Shown here: piece by piece, positions 10,047 to 21,490 of the stretch
How positions within the stretch are numbered: position 1 is the first letter of the stretch
How the letters are laid out: every line of letters starts with the position of its first letter
Assembly (NCBI RefSeq): GCF_000237925.1
Contig: NW_017386021.1
Coordinates: forward strand, 1,021,420 to 1,085,419
DNA: 64,000 nucleotides
Source: Schistosoma mansoni
Taxonomy: Eukaryota; Platyhelminthes; Trematoda; Strigeidida; Schistosomatidae
Direction: 5' to 3'
Translations under genes and position numbers: made by a program
The notes under the pieces: model-generated
What the model was told of the DNA's origin: nothing
The model's input: the letters and a program-made list of their open reading frames with translations, nothing else
Database searches by the model: none

Positions 10047-13000
10047 CTCCCCCCGAAACGCGAACCACGTCGTATGTCGCCGTCTGATAACCGGCTTCTT
10101 CCAATAGACACAGGCTTCGCACATCCCGAAGATTTCTTCGCTTGCCATTCTCAACCTTGCTGTACGAACTCGTCCATCTGGTCCATAGCTTACCTGTTCG
10201 ACAGTGGCTTTAGGCCATAGACTTCTGCTCGTTTCAAAGCTACTAACGAGAACTTGGTCGCCCGGTTGTAAATTCTTGCATATGTTCAACCATTTATCTT
10301 TTGTTCGGAGAGTCGTTAGATATTCTCTTATCCACCTATACCAAAATGCGGTGGTTAACCTCCGAGCTTCTTTCCATCTTTTATTGTATAATAAAGTCTT
10401 ATCCACAGAAACATCGCCGGATGATAATCCTTTGTAAGTCAACAACGATTTATCCGGTATAAGAGCCTCTAGGGTACCAGGATCATCCGTCATTTTAACT
10501 AGTGGTCTGTTATTTAATATCCTTAAAGCTTCATCGATCGGCACACTTTGAAATAAAAGCGCTCTTAGAATAGTCCAATAGATGACCGATGAAATGGGAA
10601 TATTTAACTGTTCTTTTGCATACTTGCCGACTTTAGTACAGAGAGCACATACTGTTAATTCCATTCTGGGCATAGTGACTAGTTTTAGAGGAGCAACTCT
10701 AAAATTAGCTACCAGAAAGGAGCAATGAATCTGACGAGAAACACTTCCATAACGAATATACGTAACAGTATCATACGCAAGCTCAGAAGCATCGGTAAAA
10801 CAATTAATCTAAGATGATGGTTCAAACTCTGATTTCAAACATCTTCGTATTCTTAAGTAGTTCGACTCTTTTATGCGTCTACGCCAAATATTCCACTTCG
10901 CTTGACAATCTATGTGTAACTCTGCGTCCCAGTCTAATTTCTGCCGACAAGTATCATGTAAGGTCATTTTGGCTGGTAGTATTATTGAGGCAATAAGCCC
11001 TACTGGATCACGAATAGATGCTACATATGACAAAATATTTCTTCTGGTTAGGTTTCCATGATACTCACGAACTTTGAAACATGATTCTTCTGTTCGGATG
11101 TTCCACTCGATTCCCAGAGTTCGCTTACTCGTCTCATTAGACTCGCAGACGGTAACGTTTCCTTCAGTACGGTCTTTCTCTGGGTCGAACTCCAACACTT
11201 CAACATTATTGCTACTCCATTTAGTTAAGTTAAATCCTCCCAAACTCAGAAGTCCTTTGAAGTGTGAATGTGTCAGTTTGGCTTCTTCTGTAGTATCCAC
11301 ACTTATCAATAAATCGTCCACATAGAACTGTTCCTTAGCTAATTGCGTAACAACTCTGGGAAATTTATCTAGATTATCAGAAATTGCTTTCTGCAAGGCA
11401 AACGTGGCACAACATGGCGATGAGGTTGCTCCGAACAGACGGACTTTCATTCTATAGACCTCTGGCTCCCTTTCTAAGTCTCCACCTGGCCACCACAAAA
11501 ATCTAAGAGCATCTCGATCACGTGCCGGAACTACTACTTGATGGAACATGGCTTCTATGTCCGCCGTAAGACCTATCGGTCGTTGTCGAAACCTGGTAAA
11601 TACGTCTACTAGGTTATTGACTAAATCAGGTCCAGAATACAGATTCTTGTTTAAAGACGTTCCAGCATACTGAGCTGCACAATCAAAAACTGTTCTTAAT
11701 TTGTTAGGCTTTTTGGGATGAAAGACAGGGTGATGAGGAAGATACCAAATTCGTCCATCAAGGTGGTTATCGTTTACCCTTTCGGCATAATCTCGTTCTA
11801 TATACTGAGTCATAGCGCTCGTATAGTCTTGGAGCAACTTCGTATTCCGAATAAGTCGACCTTTTAAACAGCTAAGCCTACGTTCTGCTAATTTCTTATT
11901 ATTAGGCAACTTGTGTTCGTGCCTCCAAGGTAGAGCTATTTGATAGTGCCCATTTAACCTTTGCACTGAATTCGATATAGCACTGAGTGCTATACGATCT
12001 TCTACAGACATTGACGTGGTACAACTAAATGGATCTTTGAATCCTGTTGAGAAAATTTGTTCAAACTTACCCTCTAATTCCTCTTTATTTGAGAGGTAAT
12101 TAAGTACACGTTTGCTTCCATGGAGTTCCCCGTAGGGACCGAACAACGTCCAACCTGATAGAGTTCTCACAGCAGACGGTTCGTTCGTCTTCCCAGTTCT
12201 TACCTCTTTCATCTCGTGCACGCTTGGTGCGTTACACCCAATCAACAGTTTGACATTTTCGTCTTCTACTCTCGGAAACCTTATGTCCTTTAAATAAGAC
12301 CAAGATGCCATTTGATGCGCCGTTGGCACAGTCCTGTGAACCGTTGGTAGTTTTTTGACTGTCAACACCTTTTGCACTTTAACAGACGACGAAAAATCTA
12401 TGGAGTGCAATTCTACATCGACCTCCTTGGATATCAACGACGATTCATCACTAAGAGTTTTTAAAGACACCGTTTTTTGTTTTCCCTCGAGGCTTAACTC
12501 CTTAGCCAGATCATCAACAATGAGGGACGTATCTGACCCACTATCTAGCAAGGCGCAAGTCTGAATAATCTTCTCACCATTTTTTAACCATACAGGCACC
12601 ACTGCAAATGCTACTGGTCTCTGCATACGCTTAACACTTCCCTCCGTACAGAACTGAGTATTAATGTAAACATCACTATTGCTATCTCTCTGTTCTCCGT
12701 GCTTCTCGTGTAACAGGGTATGATGTCTCCAACCGCATCCTTCAACAACACATGACCTCGGTGATCGACAGTTTTTAGCTACATGGTTAGCCTTCAGACA
12801 AACATTACATAACTTGTGTCTAAGAACGAATTCTTTCCTTTCTCTAACATTCTTGTCTTGAAACTTCTGACATTGATCTAAGGAATGATCACCTGAGCAC
12901 TCTAAACAGGATGAACTACGTAAGTGGACATTGTCATCATTACTACTCATATAAGATATCCTTGCTGCATTGTAATCTGCATTACATCTCCCCTTTAGAA

Positions 13001-13847
13001 CCCCGATATCCCTATTGTCACTATTACTACCGCGATTGACGAGTAATCCATATCGAGTATTAGCCATATCGGCTTGTTCCTTTACAAAGGCAGTAAGGTC
13101 GGCGAATAGAGGCTCATGACCTCCTCTGATAATCTTATAAGCTGTCTTTAGCCACTTTTGTTGAACATGCGTCGGTAATTTCAGAACCATAGCTTCAATA
13201 GTTCTGGTAGAGTTCAGGTCAGAAACGTAATTCATTTGTTCGAGAGTCAAACATCATGCTTGCATTTCCCGGGACAATTTTCTTAAACCATCTGGTTGGT
13301 TCCTTTTTATATTGGGAAAATTTAGCAAGTTGTCGATGAACGTGCGTGCTATTACGTGCTTTTGACCAAAGGTTTCTTCTAAAAGCTTTAGGGCTTGATG
13401 ATAGCCTATCTCTGGTTCTAGTATAGCACAATGAAGAATGGCGGCTTTCTCTTCGCCGTCACAATATTGAATCAAGTAATTTAGTTTAGCTCTAAATCCA
13501 ATATTCTCGCATCCGATGCATTCCTCGAAATTTCTAATAAAATTCCAGTAATTAATTGGGGTACCATCGAATCTTAAGATTTCCCTTTTTGGTAAATACA
13601 GATTTTTTAATATTACATCCTCGCTGTTGTTTATTGATCGACCGAAACCCTCACTTCCCTGGCGGCGTAACTTTTCTAGCTCAATTTCCTTTTCCAACTG
13701 AGTTATACGTAATCTAGCTAACTCTAATTCTATCATGCTATTAGTTTTGGGTTTGTCCTTTTCAAGTTGGTCTTCATCATAAACTCCCAGATGATGTGGT
13801 GATAACTCTGGAATCTCATCGGAATCGTAGTATTTATTAGAAGTCAT
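10035..13847 (-). pseudogene. BEL/Pao gag-pol polyprotein with two in-frame stops and an integrase deletion
   Basis: The frame is continuous from ATG 13847 to the TGA at 10035, broken only by TGA at 13254-13256 (codon 198) and TAG at 10809-10811. Gag holds a coiled-coil-like stretch and a DUF1759 core (ILRFDGTPINYWNFIRNFEE). Past the first stop come a knuckle of form CX2CX3HX4C (CLECSGDHSLDQC), one of form CX2CX4HX4C (CNVCLKANHVAKNC), protease LDSGSDTSL (12537-12545) and reverse transcriptase with catalytic YVDD (11313-11324). The RNase H start FTDASELAY lies just after the TAG. At IYWT the frame jumps to the integrase C-terminal domain (LNNRPLVKMTDDPGTLEALI), so the rest of RNase H, the HHCC zinc finger and the integrase catalytic core are absent. 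The deletion is in frame. A start at TTG 13895 would lie in the LTR and is unlikely. Confidence 0.9.
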
Positions 13848-13883
13848 TTTTGTAAGTGTGTCGAGGTTTACTGTTCGAAACTT

Positions 13884-14265
13884 TGTAGGAAGCAATTTCC
13901 TACAGGGGTAACTTTAAGCTATTCTCTAAACTGTCGAATACAGAGTCTTGGTTTCGCCAAAGTCAAAACAAGTAAGCTATTTGGCTTAATAAACTTTATC
14001 TGTTTCTAAAACGTAAATTAACAACATTAGTATGTGAATAAACAGTAGTCTATTACATAGTGAAAGGGAGAAATATAAATGACATACCGAACAGTAACTG
14101 GGGAATAGGAAAAGTGAGTCAAAAAGGGAGAATATTGTTTCAGAATGAACATAAAATTGTGATTGGTGGATAAAACAAAGACAGTCATACAAGGTCAAAG
14201 AATTTAGTGCGGTGGTGAGCGTTTCACCTATCATTGGTGTGTTCACTTATTGATCACACTTTACA
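13884..14265 (-). repeat. BEL/Pao 5' LTR
   Basis: A 382-bp partner of 9667-10046 that should hold the promoter of the minus-strand element. Its inner end is 36 bp from the gag ATG. I could not identify a convincing tRNA primer-binding site in those 36 bp. Confidence 0.92.
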
Positions 14266-15745
14266 TCGTGAACTTCAAACATGAGAAAATCAGGCTGGCT
14301 TCAGACCTGGTCGTGGCTGTATCGACCACATATTCACCATTCGTCAAGTTTTAGAGCACAGACATACTTATCGGCGTCCGACAATGATGGTTTTTCTTGA
14401 CTTGAAAGCAGCATTTGACTCTATAGACCGAGAGGTTCTGTGGCAGTGTCTGTCATTAGAAGGTGTACCTGAGAAGTACATAAACCTTGTGAAGGCTCTT
14501 TACTCAAACACTATCAGTCGAGTGAGAGCTTATGGCGAGCTGTCATCTGATTTTGCAACCTCAAGTAGTGTCCGACAAGGCTGTGCGCTATCTCCATTTT
14601 TGTTTAATTTCATCATAGATCTACTTCTGGAAACAACGTTCTCATCGCCTGAATTCTTGGGAACTGATCTCTTACCAGGAGGTCCACTTACTGACTTATA
14701 AAAGCAGATGACATAGTCCTGTTTGGTGAAGACGCTGAAAAAAATGCAGTCTTCTGTTAGAACTGAGTAATAATGCCAGGATGTTTGGGATGCGTTTCTC
14801 CCCCTCCAAATGTAAATTGTTACTTCAGGACTGGTCTGCGTCAACACCTAAACTAACAATAGGGAGTGAAGTAGTCGAACGATCGTTAACTTCACTTATC
14901 TTGAAGGCCTGATCAGTCCTAACGGGCTGGTGTCTGACGAAGTCTCTGCACTTATTCAGAAAACTCGTTTGGCTTTTGCCAACTTACGTCACCTATGGCG
15001 AAGACGAGATATCTGTCTATCAATTAAGGGACGAGTGTACTGCGCAGCAGTTCGTTCTGTTCTACTTTACGGCTGCAAAACATGGCCATTAAGAGTAGAA
15101 GATACTCGTAGGTTACTAGTATTTGACCTCAGATGTCTTAGAAACGTTGCTGGGATCACTATGTAAGTAATAGTCAAGTTAAACACAGGGTATTAGGGAA
15201 TGATGGTAAGTCAGTTGATGAGGTTGTAAATCTTCATCGACTGAGATGGTTGGGCAACGTGTTACGTATGCCTGAACACCGATTACCACGACGCGCTATG
15301 CTGATTTGTGTTGGGGATGGTCGGAAGAAAGTTAAGAGCTGCCAAACGAAAACATGGCATCAGTGCTTGAAGTCACTAACTTTTAGTCCGAACCATGTTG
15401 GTGGATGCAGACTACTTGGTTGGGGTCCGCGTGACTATCGTAACCAATGGTTGAAGACTGTGTGATATGGCTCAGAATCGATCACAATGGCGTAGGCGTA
15501 TACACTCTCTGTCTTCTTAAAATATGAGACTAATATTGCTTTATATCTTTCTTTCTACGAACCAATTCTTTCTTCCTGTACTATGTCCTTATACACAATC
15601 TTTCTTGTATATATTACTACCATTAAAGTAACTACTTCTATGAATTCGATGTTCATCTTGTTGTGCTAATGAGGTGTGGCAATGTGGACCGATGCATGTA
15701 TGTACTTGGTCCTACGTTGTAGCTGACTGACTGACAGTTAGTCAT
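14266..15745 (+). pseudogene. RTE-like LINE fragment (RT palm to 3' tail), broken
   Basis: Sequence begins at the LTR edge within the RT domain (QAGFRPGRGCIDHIFTIRQV) and continues LDLKAAFDSIDREVLWQCL and SVRQGCALSPFLFNFIIDL. The catalytic block is shifted and altered to KADDIVLFGED (YADD expected). Frameshifts lie near 14700, 14755, 14880 and 15165. The C-terminal part is LAFANLRHLWRRRDI (14957-15015) and then RLRWLGNVLRMPEHRLPR. The tail ends in CTGACTGACTGAC near 15735, the short tandem tail typical of RTE elements. The other RTE copy at 47216-50540 lacks exactly the palm region that this copy keeps. Confidence 0.88.
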
Positions 15746-15822
15746 TGTCCGCCTATTCCGTAATAACTAGTTTTTGTTTGTACTAATTAGCGACTTTCTT
15801 CTCTTCTTCCTGGCTTATAAAG

Positions 15823-18478
15823 ACAAGTGAAAAAATAACCAACTTCTATGAGGCCAATAAAGAAGATGAACAAGCTGTGTTACAGTATGCCAAATTATTG
15901 AAACTACGTTTTTTCCATTCTCGTGAAGTAGCCAATATGATGTGTTTTCCAAAAAGTTTTGGTAAGTTGTAATTAAAATATATTGTATTAAAAAGTTTAG
16001 GAACTCTATCATAAATGTTCTTTCTTTAAAGCCCATTATGTTTTTTCAACTTGTGATATTTGTCGGTCGATTTAAATCATCGTGTAAACATAATATATCA
16101 TTCAACGAAAAATTTCACTGTAAATGTTGTTTGTAGTTTGCTCAGCTTTAAATCATAATTTTATATGAAGAATAATGTTACTAAGAAAGGAAAAGTGTAA
16201 AACTTCAACAAAATCGGTTACCAATTACGATATTTCAAGATTATTAATTAACATTCCTGCATTCTTAATTCAAATACTCTGTTTTACATTTCTCGTTCTC
16301 CAAATAGTAAAGCTTTTAAACCTAATTTATTCTCTTATCCGATGAATTTGTTTGGCTTTATGCTAACAGAATTGAATGATAGTCCCTCCATCCAGCTAAT
16401 GTATATGCTGTACAAGTTAATATTAATTGATAGATAAATTTCAAATAATTGTTAGCTTTCGGTTGCTCTAGATTTCTCACAGATATAATATTTGCTAGTG
16501 AATGTTTCATTATCAAACTAGGTCACTTTCTTTGCATTTATTTCATACCTATGTCTTGGTTGCAATATCTAGTTTATTATTATCATCATTAGATAGAACG
16601 ACTTCGTAGATTGCGACACTGAGGAATGGGTTCCAAAATCTAGATAACAGTTTTGTAAGGCAATAGCAAAGAACAAAAATCATATAGTAACATCTTTGGA
16701 AATGGTAAGTGATACAATACAAATTCGTTGGATAGTTTTAAACAAACTTTAAATCTCTAACTCTTGCTAGCTTGACAGCAAAATAAAAATCTCTAATTTT
16801 GTGGAAACTTACTGTCTTCTAGTGATATATATATATATATATATATCAATATTATAGTCTGAGGTTAGTGCTTGCAATTTGAGAGTCAGATATAATTCAG
16901 GTTGTGAACTCATGATCATTTTAAAAAAAGATGAGGCAGGTCTTAGAGACATTTGAGGTTACACTAAAAGCGAACAGGTTCAGTTATTTTTCGTACTTTA
17001 TAAAAATTCAGATGTTCTAGGCAAAAGGCTTTTCAAAATCATTTTATCATAGTCTTGTACTCTTTGACACAATCATCATAACCGCAGTGGTTTATACCTC
17101 ATTCCTCTTCATCAAGGCCGATATTATCACTTCACCCAAGTATAAATGGTCTTTAACTATATATTTGTGGTTAAAAACCTGGAACTGTTTGCTACAAGTG
17201 AATTTGGTTACAAATACGATTCTTTCAAACTACTACAAAGTCCTAAAATCTTATATATCCTGCCACAAGATCAGTCGTTGCTTAAAATGATGGACCAGCA
17301 ACTTTTAAAGTCTGTAAAGGCATCATTTACATTTAGCTGAAATAAATTAAACCAATGGTTAATTATAATTGATTGTCTTGCTTAATAGATTGACTATTCA
17401 TTGTTGATTAGAACTAGTGGTATATGTGTGCTCTTATTACATTAGTCCATCCTGTATTTTATCCGTGTTATAACGGCTCAGTTGCAAAGTAAAATTACCA
17501 AAAGGATTTATTACAACACGGTTTCAGAATCAATGTATCATCTCTATGCCTTAAATCAGATCCCACTTTCAGTTCGCTTGACAAAAATGTCGACAATGAC
17601 TAAGCTACACCAACTAATCACATTTATTTGTTTATTTGCATTCATGGAACAAGTAGTACCCTTTGTTTCTAATAGACACCTCAAATTGAATACTATTGTC
17701 CTTATTGATGGACTTCGATGGAAATCTTTTTACGGATCATTTCTACTTCCTTGCTATTTTCTTTCGTCAGTATTTTATTTTAATCTATGTTTAAATGAAA
17801 CTTATTTTGTTGATGAAATTTCTGTGGCTTGTCATTTTCAAGGATCACAACCGATAACAGTTACTTCTTTTGTAGCGCTAGCATCATATCACGTTGGGCT
17901 CACCACTTTATAAACCCGCCTAACTTCATACATATTCATTGACTTGATTCAAGCTAGTAAATATCGAAATAGAATAAGACAGATACGAGGATGGGTCTTG
18001 GATATGTATATTTCATACATCCGTTAACGTAAACAGAGAATAGTAGAAAAGAAGCTAGTTGGACAAACCAAATGTGTCAACTCAATTTAATAAAGCACGA
18101 CTCGATACTCACAATCAGATAGAAAAGCAAGGAAAATAAACATAAGTTGACCTATACGCGAGTTTCTTTTAAATTAACTTACTGAGTAGTCTTCCGCTAC
18201 TTTTCTAAGTAATGTTTGATATTTAAATAGCTTTAAGTCTAAAAGACAGATATATTGATATATCATATGTATTCAATTGTTCATTAACACCAATTAACTA
18301 CTCATTTCAATAATTGTTAATGAAGTTTCTTTATCTCATATGTTGTACTAACAACTTGAATATTTGTCGAACAGATTTTCCAGAACACATAACGGAAAAA
18401 CAACGTCTTCGTTTGTTGGGTAACAGTGTGAATATACTTGTTGTTAGTCACTTAATTTACTGGGCCTTTGGGACGTAA
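15823..18478 (+). CDS. TRDMT1: DNMT2/TRDMT1 tRNA (cytosine-5) methyltransferase, last two exons
   Basis: Exon 15823-15961 (AG acceptor 15821-15822, donor GTAAGT at 15962) encodes TSEKITNFYEANKEDEQ, then LLKLRFFHSREVANMMCF. Exon 18375-18478 encodes DFPEHITEKQRLRLLGNSVN followed by ILVVSHLIYWAFGT and a stop. The split codon (G + AT) keeps frame. This is the C-terminal end of Dnmt2: the KLRYFTP(R/K)E(I/V)AN block of the target-recognition domain and motif X (GNSVN). Dnmt2 methylates cytosine 38 of tRNA-Asp and is the only Dnmt known in schistosomes. AATAAA at 18517-18522, 39 bp past the stop, fits a functional 3' end. No exon with the catalytic PCQ or ENV motifs exists in the window, and SKIV2L on the same strand ends at 9082, so the 5' half is missing or far away. 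Confidence 0.88.
17482..17913 (+). CDS. Unplaced ORF with a signal-peptide-like start; weak ENPP resemblance
   Basis: From an internal Met the ORF reads TKLHQLITFICLFAFMEQVV, a plausible signal peptide, followed by LKLNTIVLIDGLRWKSFYG. The last block loosely resembles the start of ectonucleotide pyrophosphatase/phosphodiesterases (ISIDGFRWDY), where the Asp binds metal. The remaining residues (PCYFLSSVFYFNLCLNETY) do not follow that family, no splice donor sits just after the block, and the ORF lies inside the last DNMT2 intron. It could be a dead exon or chance. The annotated start is not ATG. Confidence 0.2.
   Translation: MQSKITKRIYYNTVSESMYHLYALNQIPLSVRLTKMSTMTKLHQLITFICLFAFMEQVVPFVSNRHLKLNTIVLIDGLRWKSFYGSFLLPCYFLSSVFYFNLCLNETYFVDEISVACHFQGSQPITVTSFVALASYHVGLTTL
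17955..18150. repeat. Interspersed repeat copy (also at 56175-56360)
   Basis: Shares the block ACGAGGATGGGT and the following sequence (ATATTTC(A/G)TAC, then CGAACAGACAGAG-like purines, then an ACTCGATA block) with 56190-56370. Both are non-coding. I cannot assign the family. Confidence 0.5.
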
Positions 18479-18522
18479 TGAAAACAATGTACTCCCTATT
18501 AATTTTATACTATGTAAATAAA

Positions 18523-21234
18523 TATACTATTTTTAAAAAAGCGAACGACTATATTCTGTAAGCTAAACATTATTTCTCGCGTAAAACCAGAACGTACAAC
18601 ATTTGAGAATGCGTAATCAACAAAACTGGGAGACTAGTAGAACACCTACCTTGTCAACGTTTATCTTAAGTTAACCTTATTTACTTTCTGGACGATTGAC
18701 TTTGCCCAAGACCATAGACGTATTTCTTGGTGATTACTAATCTGACTATGGCACAATATCGTAATCCTCTGTAAATAACAACCTTAGTCCTCTCATATTC
18801 AGAATTCAAATTGGGGTCCCTAAGCCGGTTCTCAAATAAAACTTTTTCAGGTGATTTTAGGCTGATTATTTGTCAGTCATTTTGGATGCTATAGGCTGTC
18901 TACAATATCATTTCACGTCTTCTGTATAAGTAATTTGGTCTTTTACCACTGCTGCCTGACCTAACATTTAAAGCATAATAAACTACTGCGTCGTTTTGTC
19001 TGAATAATATTTTTTTTAGACTTTGCAGCTTTAAACTACTGTTTTAGTTTATGTGTTCAGTGGAAAATAGAATATTTTCTCTTGAAATATCTATGCTGCT
19101 TCTACTACCCATTTTAGGTAAGTCAGTTGGTAGAATAGCGGTATTGAGCGTTGAGTCGCTGGAATATCACATTACGTAATGTAATTTTTTCGATGATATA
19201 GGATTATAGACGACAAATTATCTAACTAACTCTGGTCCTACGGACCAGATCTATGAGGTCTTCAAATTATATATATATATATAATGTATTCTGTGTTGAA
19301 AAATAGGAAGTCCTACCAAATCATGACCATTGAGTCGTATAACTTTCACCTTTAGATTTACAAATTGATTAGTTCGACACTCCTAATAAAAATTGTTGTG
19401 TTACGAATGTACCTCCCACGAATCATCATTGACCAGTGGGTCGCAATTATATTTTAACCATTCCAGGCACAATCATTTGTTTCGTATTGTAGAACATCAA
19501 CGTTGATGTTCTATGTCAAAATGATTTGAGGCCTACTCGAGTTAGACGGGGGCGGTGTGACGAACCAGCTAACTTCGGAGTCACACCTCGCGATCAGCAC
19601 CTTACGTGGATTGTCCCCATCGACGTAACAAGGAACCGTGGATGCTATGGAGACTGTACAACACAAAGGACGTTATTACAAGAATATATTAGTTATGGTA
19701 CAACCACGAAAGTACAACCGCTACCGCGTGGGCCAGTCCATGGCGTATGATTGATTGATGCGCGTTGACTATCCTTGACCTTGACAGGGATCGATGATCT
19801 GTTCGATATTCAGTGACATTTCACTGACCCTACAGTATCTGTCAGCTTTATGGTCACTTGTCAAGTAGCAAGTAATTTACTAGGGTTTGTAGGAACTTTA
19901 TATTGGTTATCGTGCAACATTTAGTTGCTAAGTGTCAATATGTTTCAGATTAACCACATAAACGAAGTTCAACTTTTTTGCGACTGGCAAAAAACGGTTT
20001 TTCATGAAACAGATTGATTTTTGAAAACATGCGTTGCTACGCCACTTAGACTTGGAAATCCATATAGATTGTATCGTTGAATGTTTTCATTATTTAATTT
20101 AGGTTCATTATATGTACTAAGTGTATCTTCTGGTTACACTTAGCTTGTTCTTTCATTACCGACTCTCACATGTGGGCTTCTGTTTATCAATACCTAGACG
20201 TAAAGTCATATTTTTACTCATGAAAAGAACCTTGACATCGCCCTGTGCGTTTTATTCTATTAAGCATGAATTGACCAATGAAGAATAATTCGTTTTGCAG
20301 TTTTGTCTGAATCCGAAACTATTCAAAACCTTTGGTCTTTACTTCTAAACCCATTTGAAAAATCTACATCATGCCTGGTTACTCTAAGAGGAATATCGCT
20401 GTATTGAAGCGGGTTCAATAAAGAGCAACAGAAAAAGTGCTTGGATAAAAATTTACACTCTCCCCAACTACCATGGGTGCGTTAAACTTGCAGTCTGTGG
20501 TGGTTATTTATGGTTGGTGAAATAAGACTGAATTAACCATCAATTTGAACGTTTCTCTATTATATAAGAATGTTAACTAAACATTGCATAACTAATAACA
20601 AGTAGCGAAAGCCAAGAATGAATAACGGAGAATAATCATTTTACACCATGGAGCATGCGGCATTCGGTCACCTCTTCATCCTAACTTCTAATCTGTTTTG
20701 CAAAATATATAAGATTCTATCTGTTCTTTAAATGTGTTTTGGAGAAGGATGTATTGGGCCAGGTTAGAAAATCATCAGTGAGTGTTGTTCAACCTAAGAT
20801 TACATAACTTCAGCAGCTTAGTTCCACAAGTTTACCTCTAATGGATGGGTATTATTAATCGAACAAGATAAGTCTTCCTACGATCCAAAGTCTACAGTCA
20901 TCCCTCCTTACAAATGACACTTTTTTAACATGTTCTCTAAGTTGATAGTCATAGTTTCAACAACATCAACGCTTGTTTCCACCTTTTGTACGCCACCTGA
21001 CCTCACTAATTTGGAGAATGACAGCGTCATTAGAGAGATTATTTACATCGTTTTTAATGATAAACGTTCATATATTATGTGTAAAAATTGCATTTGAAAA
21101 AATCTCAGCAATTGAAATTTAAATAATTCCAGTATTTCGTCAAGCAATCTTTTCTTAACTTCCTCATGGTATTAATCAAAATTATCAAAGGCTTTACCCA
21201 ATAACAACGATTATTATTCGTACTCACCAGGTAG
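18523..21234. other. Intergenic DNA without a recognisable gene
   Basis: It holds a (TA)n run at 19267-19284 and a GC-richer block at about 19526-19745. The ORF over that block (75 codons) has no recognisable domain. The rest is AT-rich and I see nothing else in it. Confidence 0.5.
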
Positions 21235-21490
21235 AATGAAGACTTAGGCAAGGAGGTTGAAAGATAAATTTAATAGATTATCAATATATCGTGAATCGAC
21301 TGATCTAATCTGGCTAGCAATTGCAGGGAATGTTGAGCACGACTTTTCCACTCGTGATCTAGTATGGATGCATGACCGAGTGTCACCGGCTAAATGAGTC
21401 CATCAAAATTAATGTGTCGCAATCCAATGTCGAAGACTTACAGAGCTATTTATTTTGAGGATTTTTTTACCGTTACACCGTCTATGCAAT
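21235..21490 (+). repeat. Probable degenerate gypsy LTR, left copy
   Basis: Aligns by eye with about 25395-25670: shared blocks are TATCAATATATCG / TACCAATATATCG, GATGCATGACCGA (identical) and GTCGAAGACTTACAGAGCTAT / GTCGAACACTTAGAAAGCTAT. Exact ends are unclear because both copies are worn. Confidence 0.6.

Larger units (their letters stand above)
9667..14265 (-). mobile_element. BEL/Pao LTR retrotransposon (Sinbad/Saci-1 type), defective
   Basis: A 4.6-kb element on the minus strand bounded by two LTRs, with one reading frame from 13847 to 10035. Order: DUF1759-type gag, zinc knuckles, aspartic protease, reverse transcriptase, RNase H start, integrase C-terminus. Two in-frame stops and a missing integrase core make it non-autonomous. 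The 5 bases flanking each side (CATTG before 9667, TCGTG after 14265) do not match, so no target-site duplication is visible. The right flank is LINE coding sequence while the left flank is not. The names Sinbad and Saci-1 are schistosome BEL elements recalled as the nearest group; no alignment was run. Confidence 0.92.
15962..18374 (+). other. Last intron of DNMT2
   Basis: A 2.4-kb intron by the exon pair above. It contains a (TA)n run at 16824-16846, an interspersed repeat at about 17955-18150 and the unexplained ORF at 17482-17913. Confidence 0.7.

Noticed and set aside
9662-14270. A target-site duplication for the BEL element
   Set aside because: Flanking pentamers CATTG and TCGTG do not match; small shifts of the LTR ends did not help.
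17087-17340. Overlapping ORFs at 17087-17290 and 17146-17340 as exons
   Set aside because: Two frames are open over the same bases, neither has a recognisable domain or clear splice sites.
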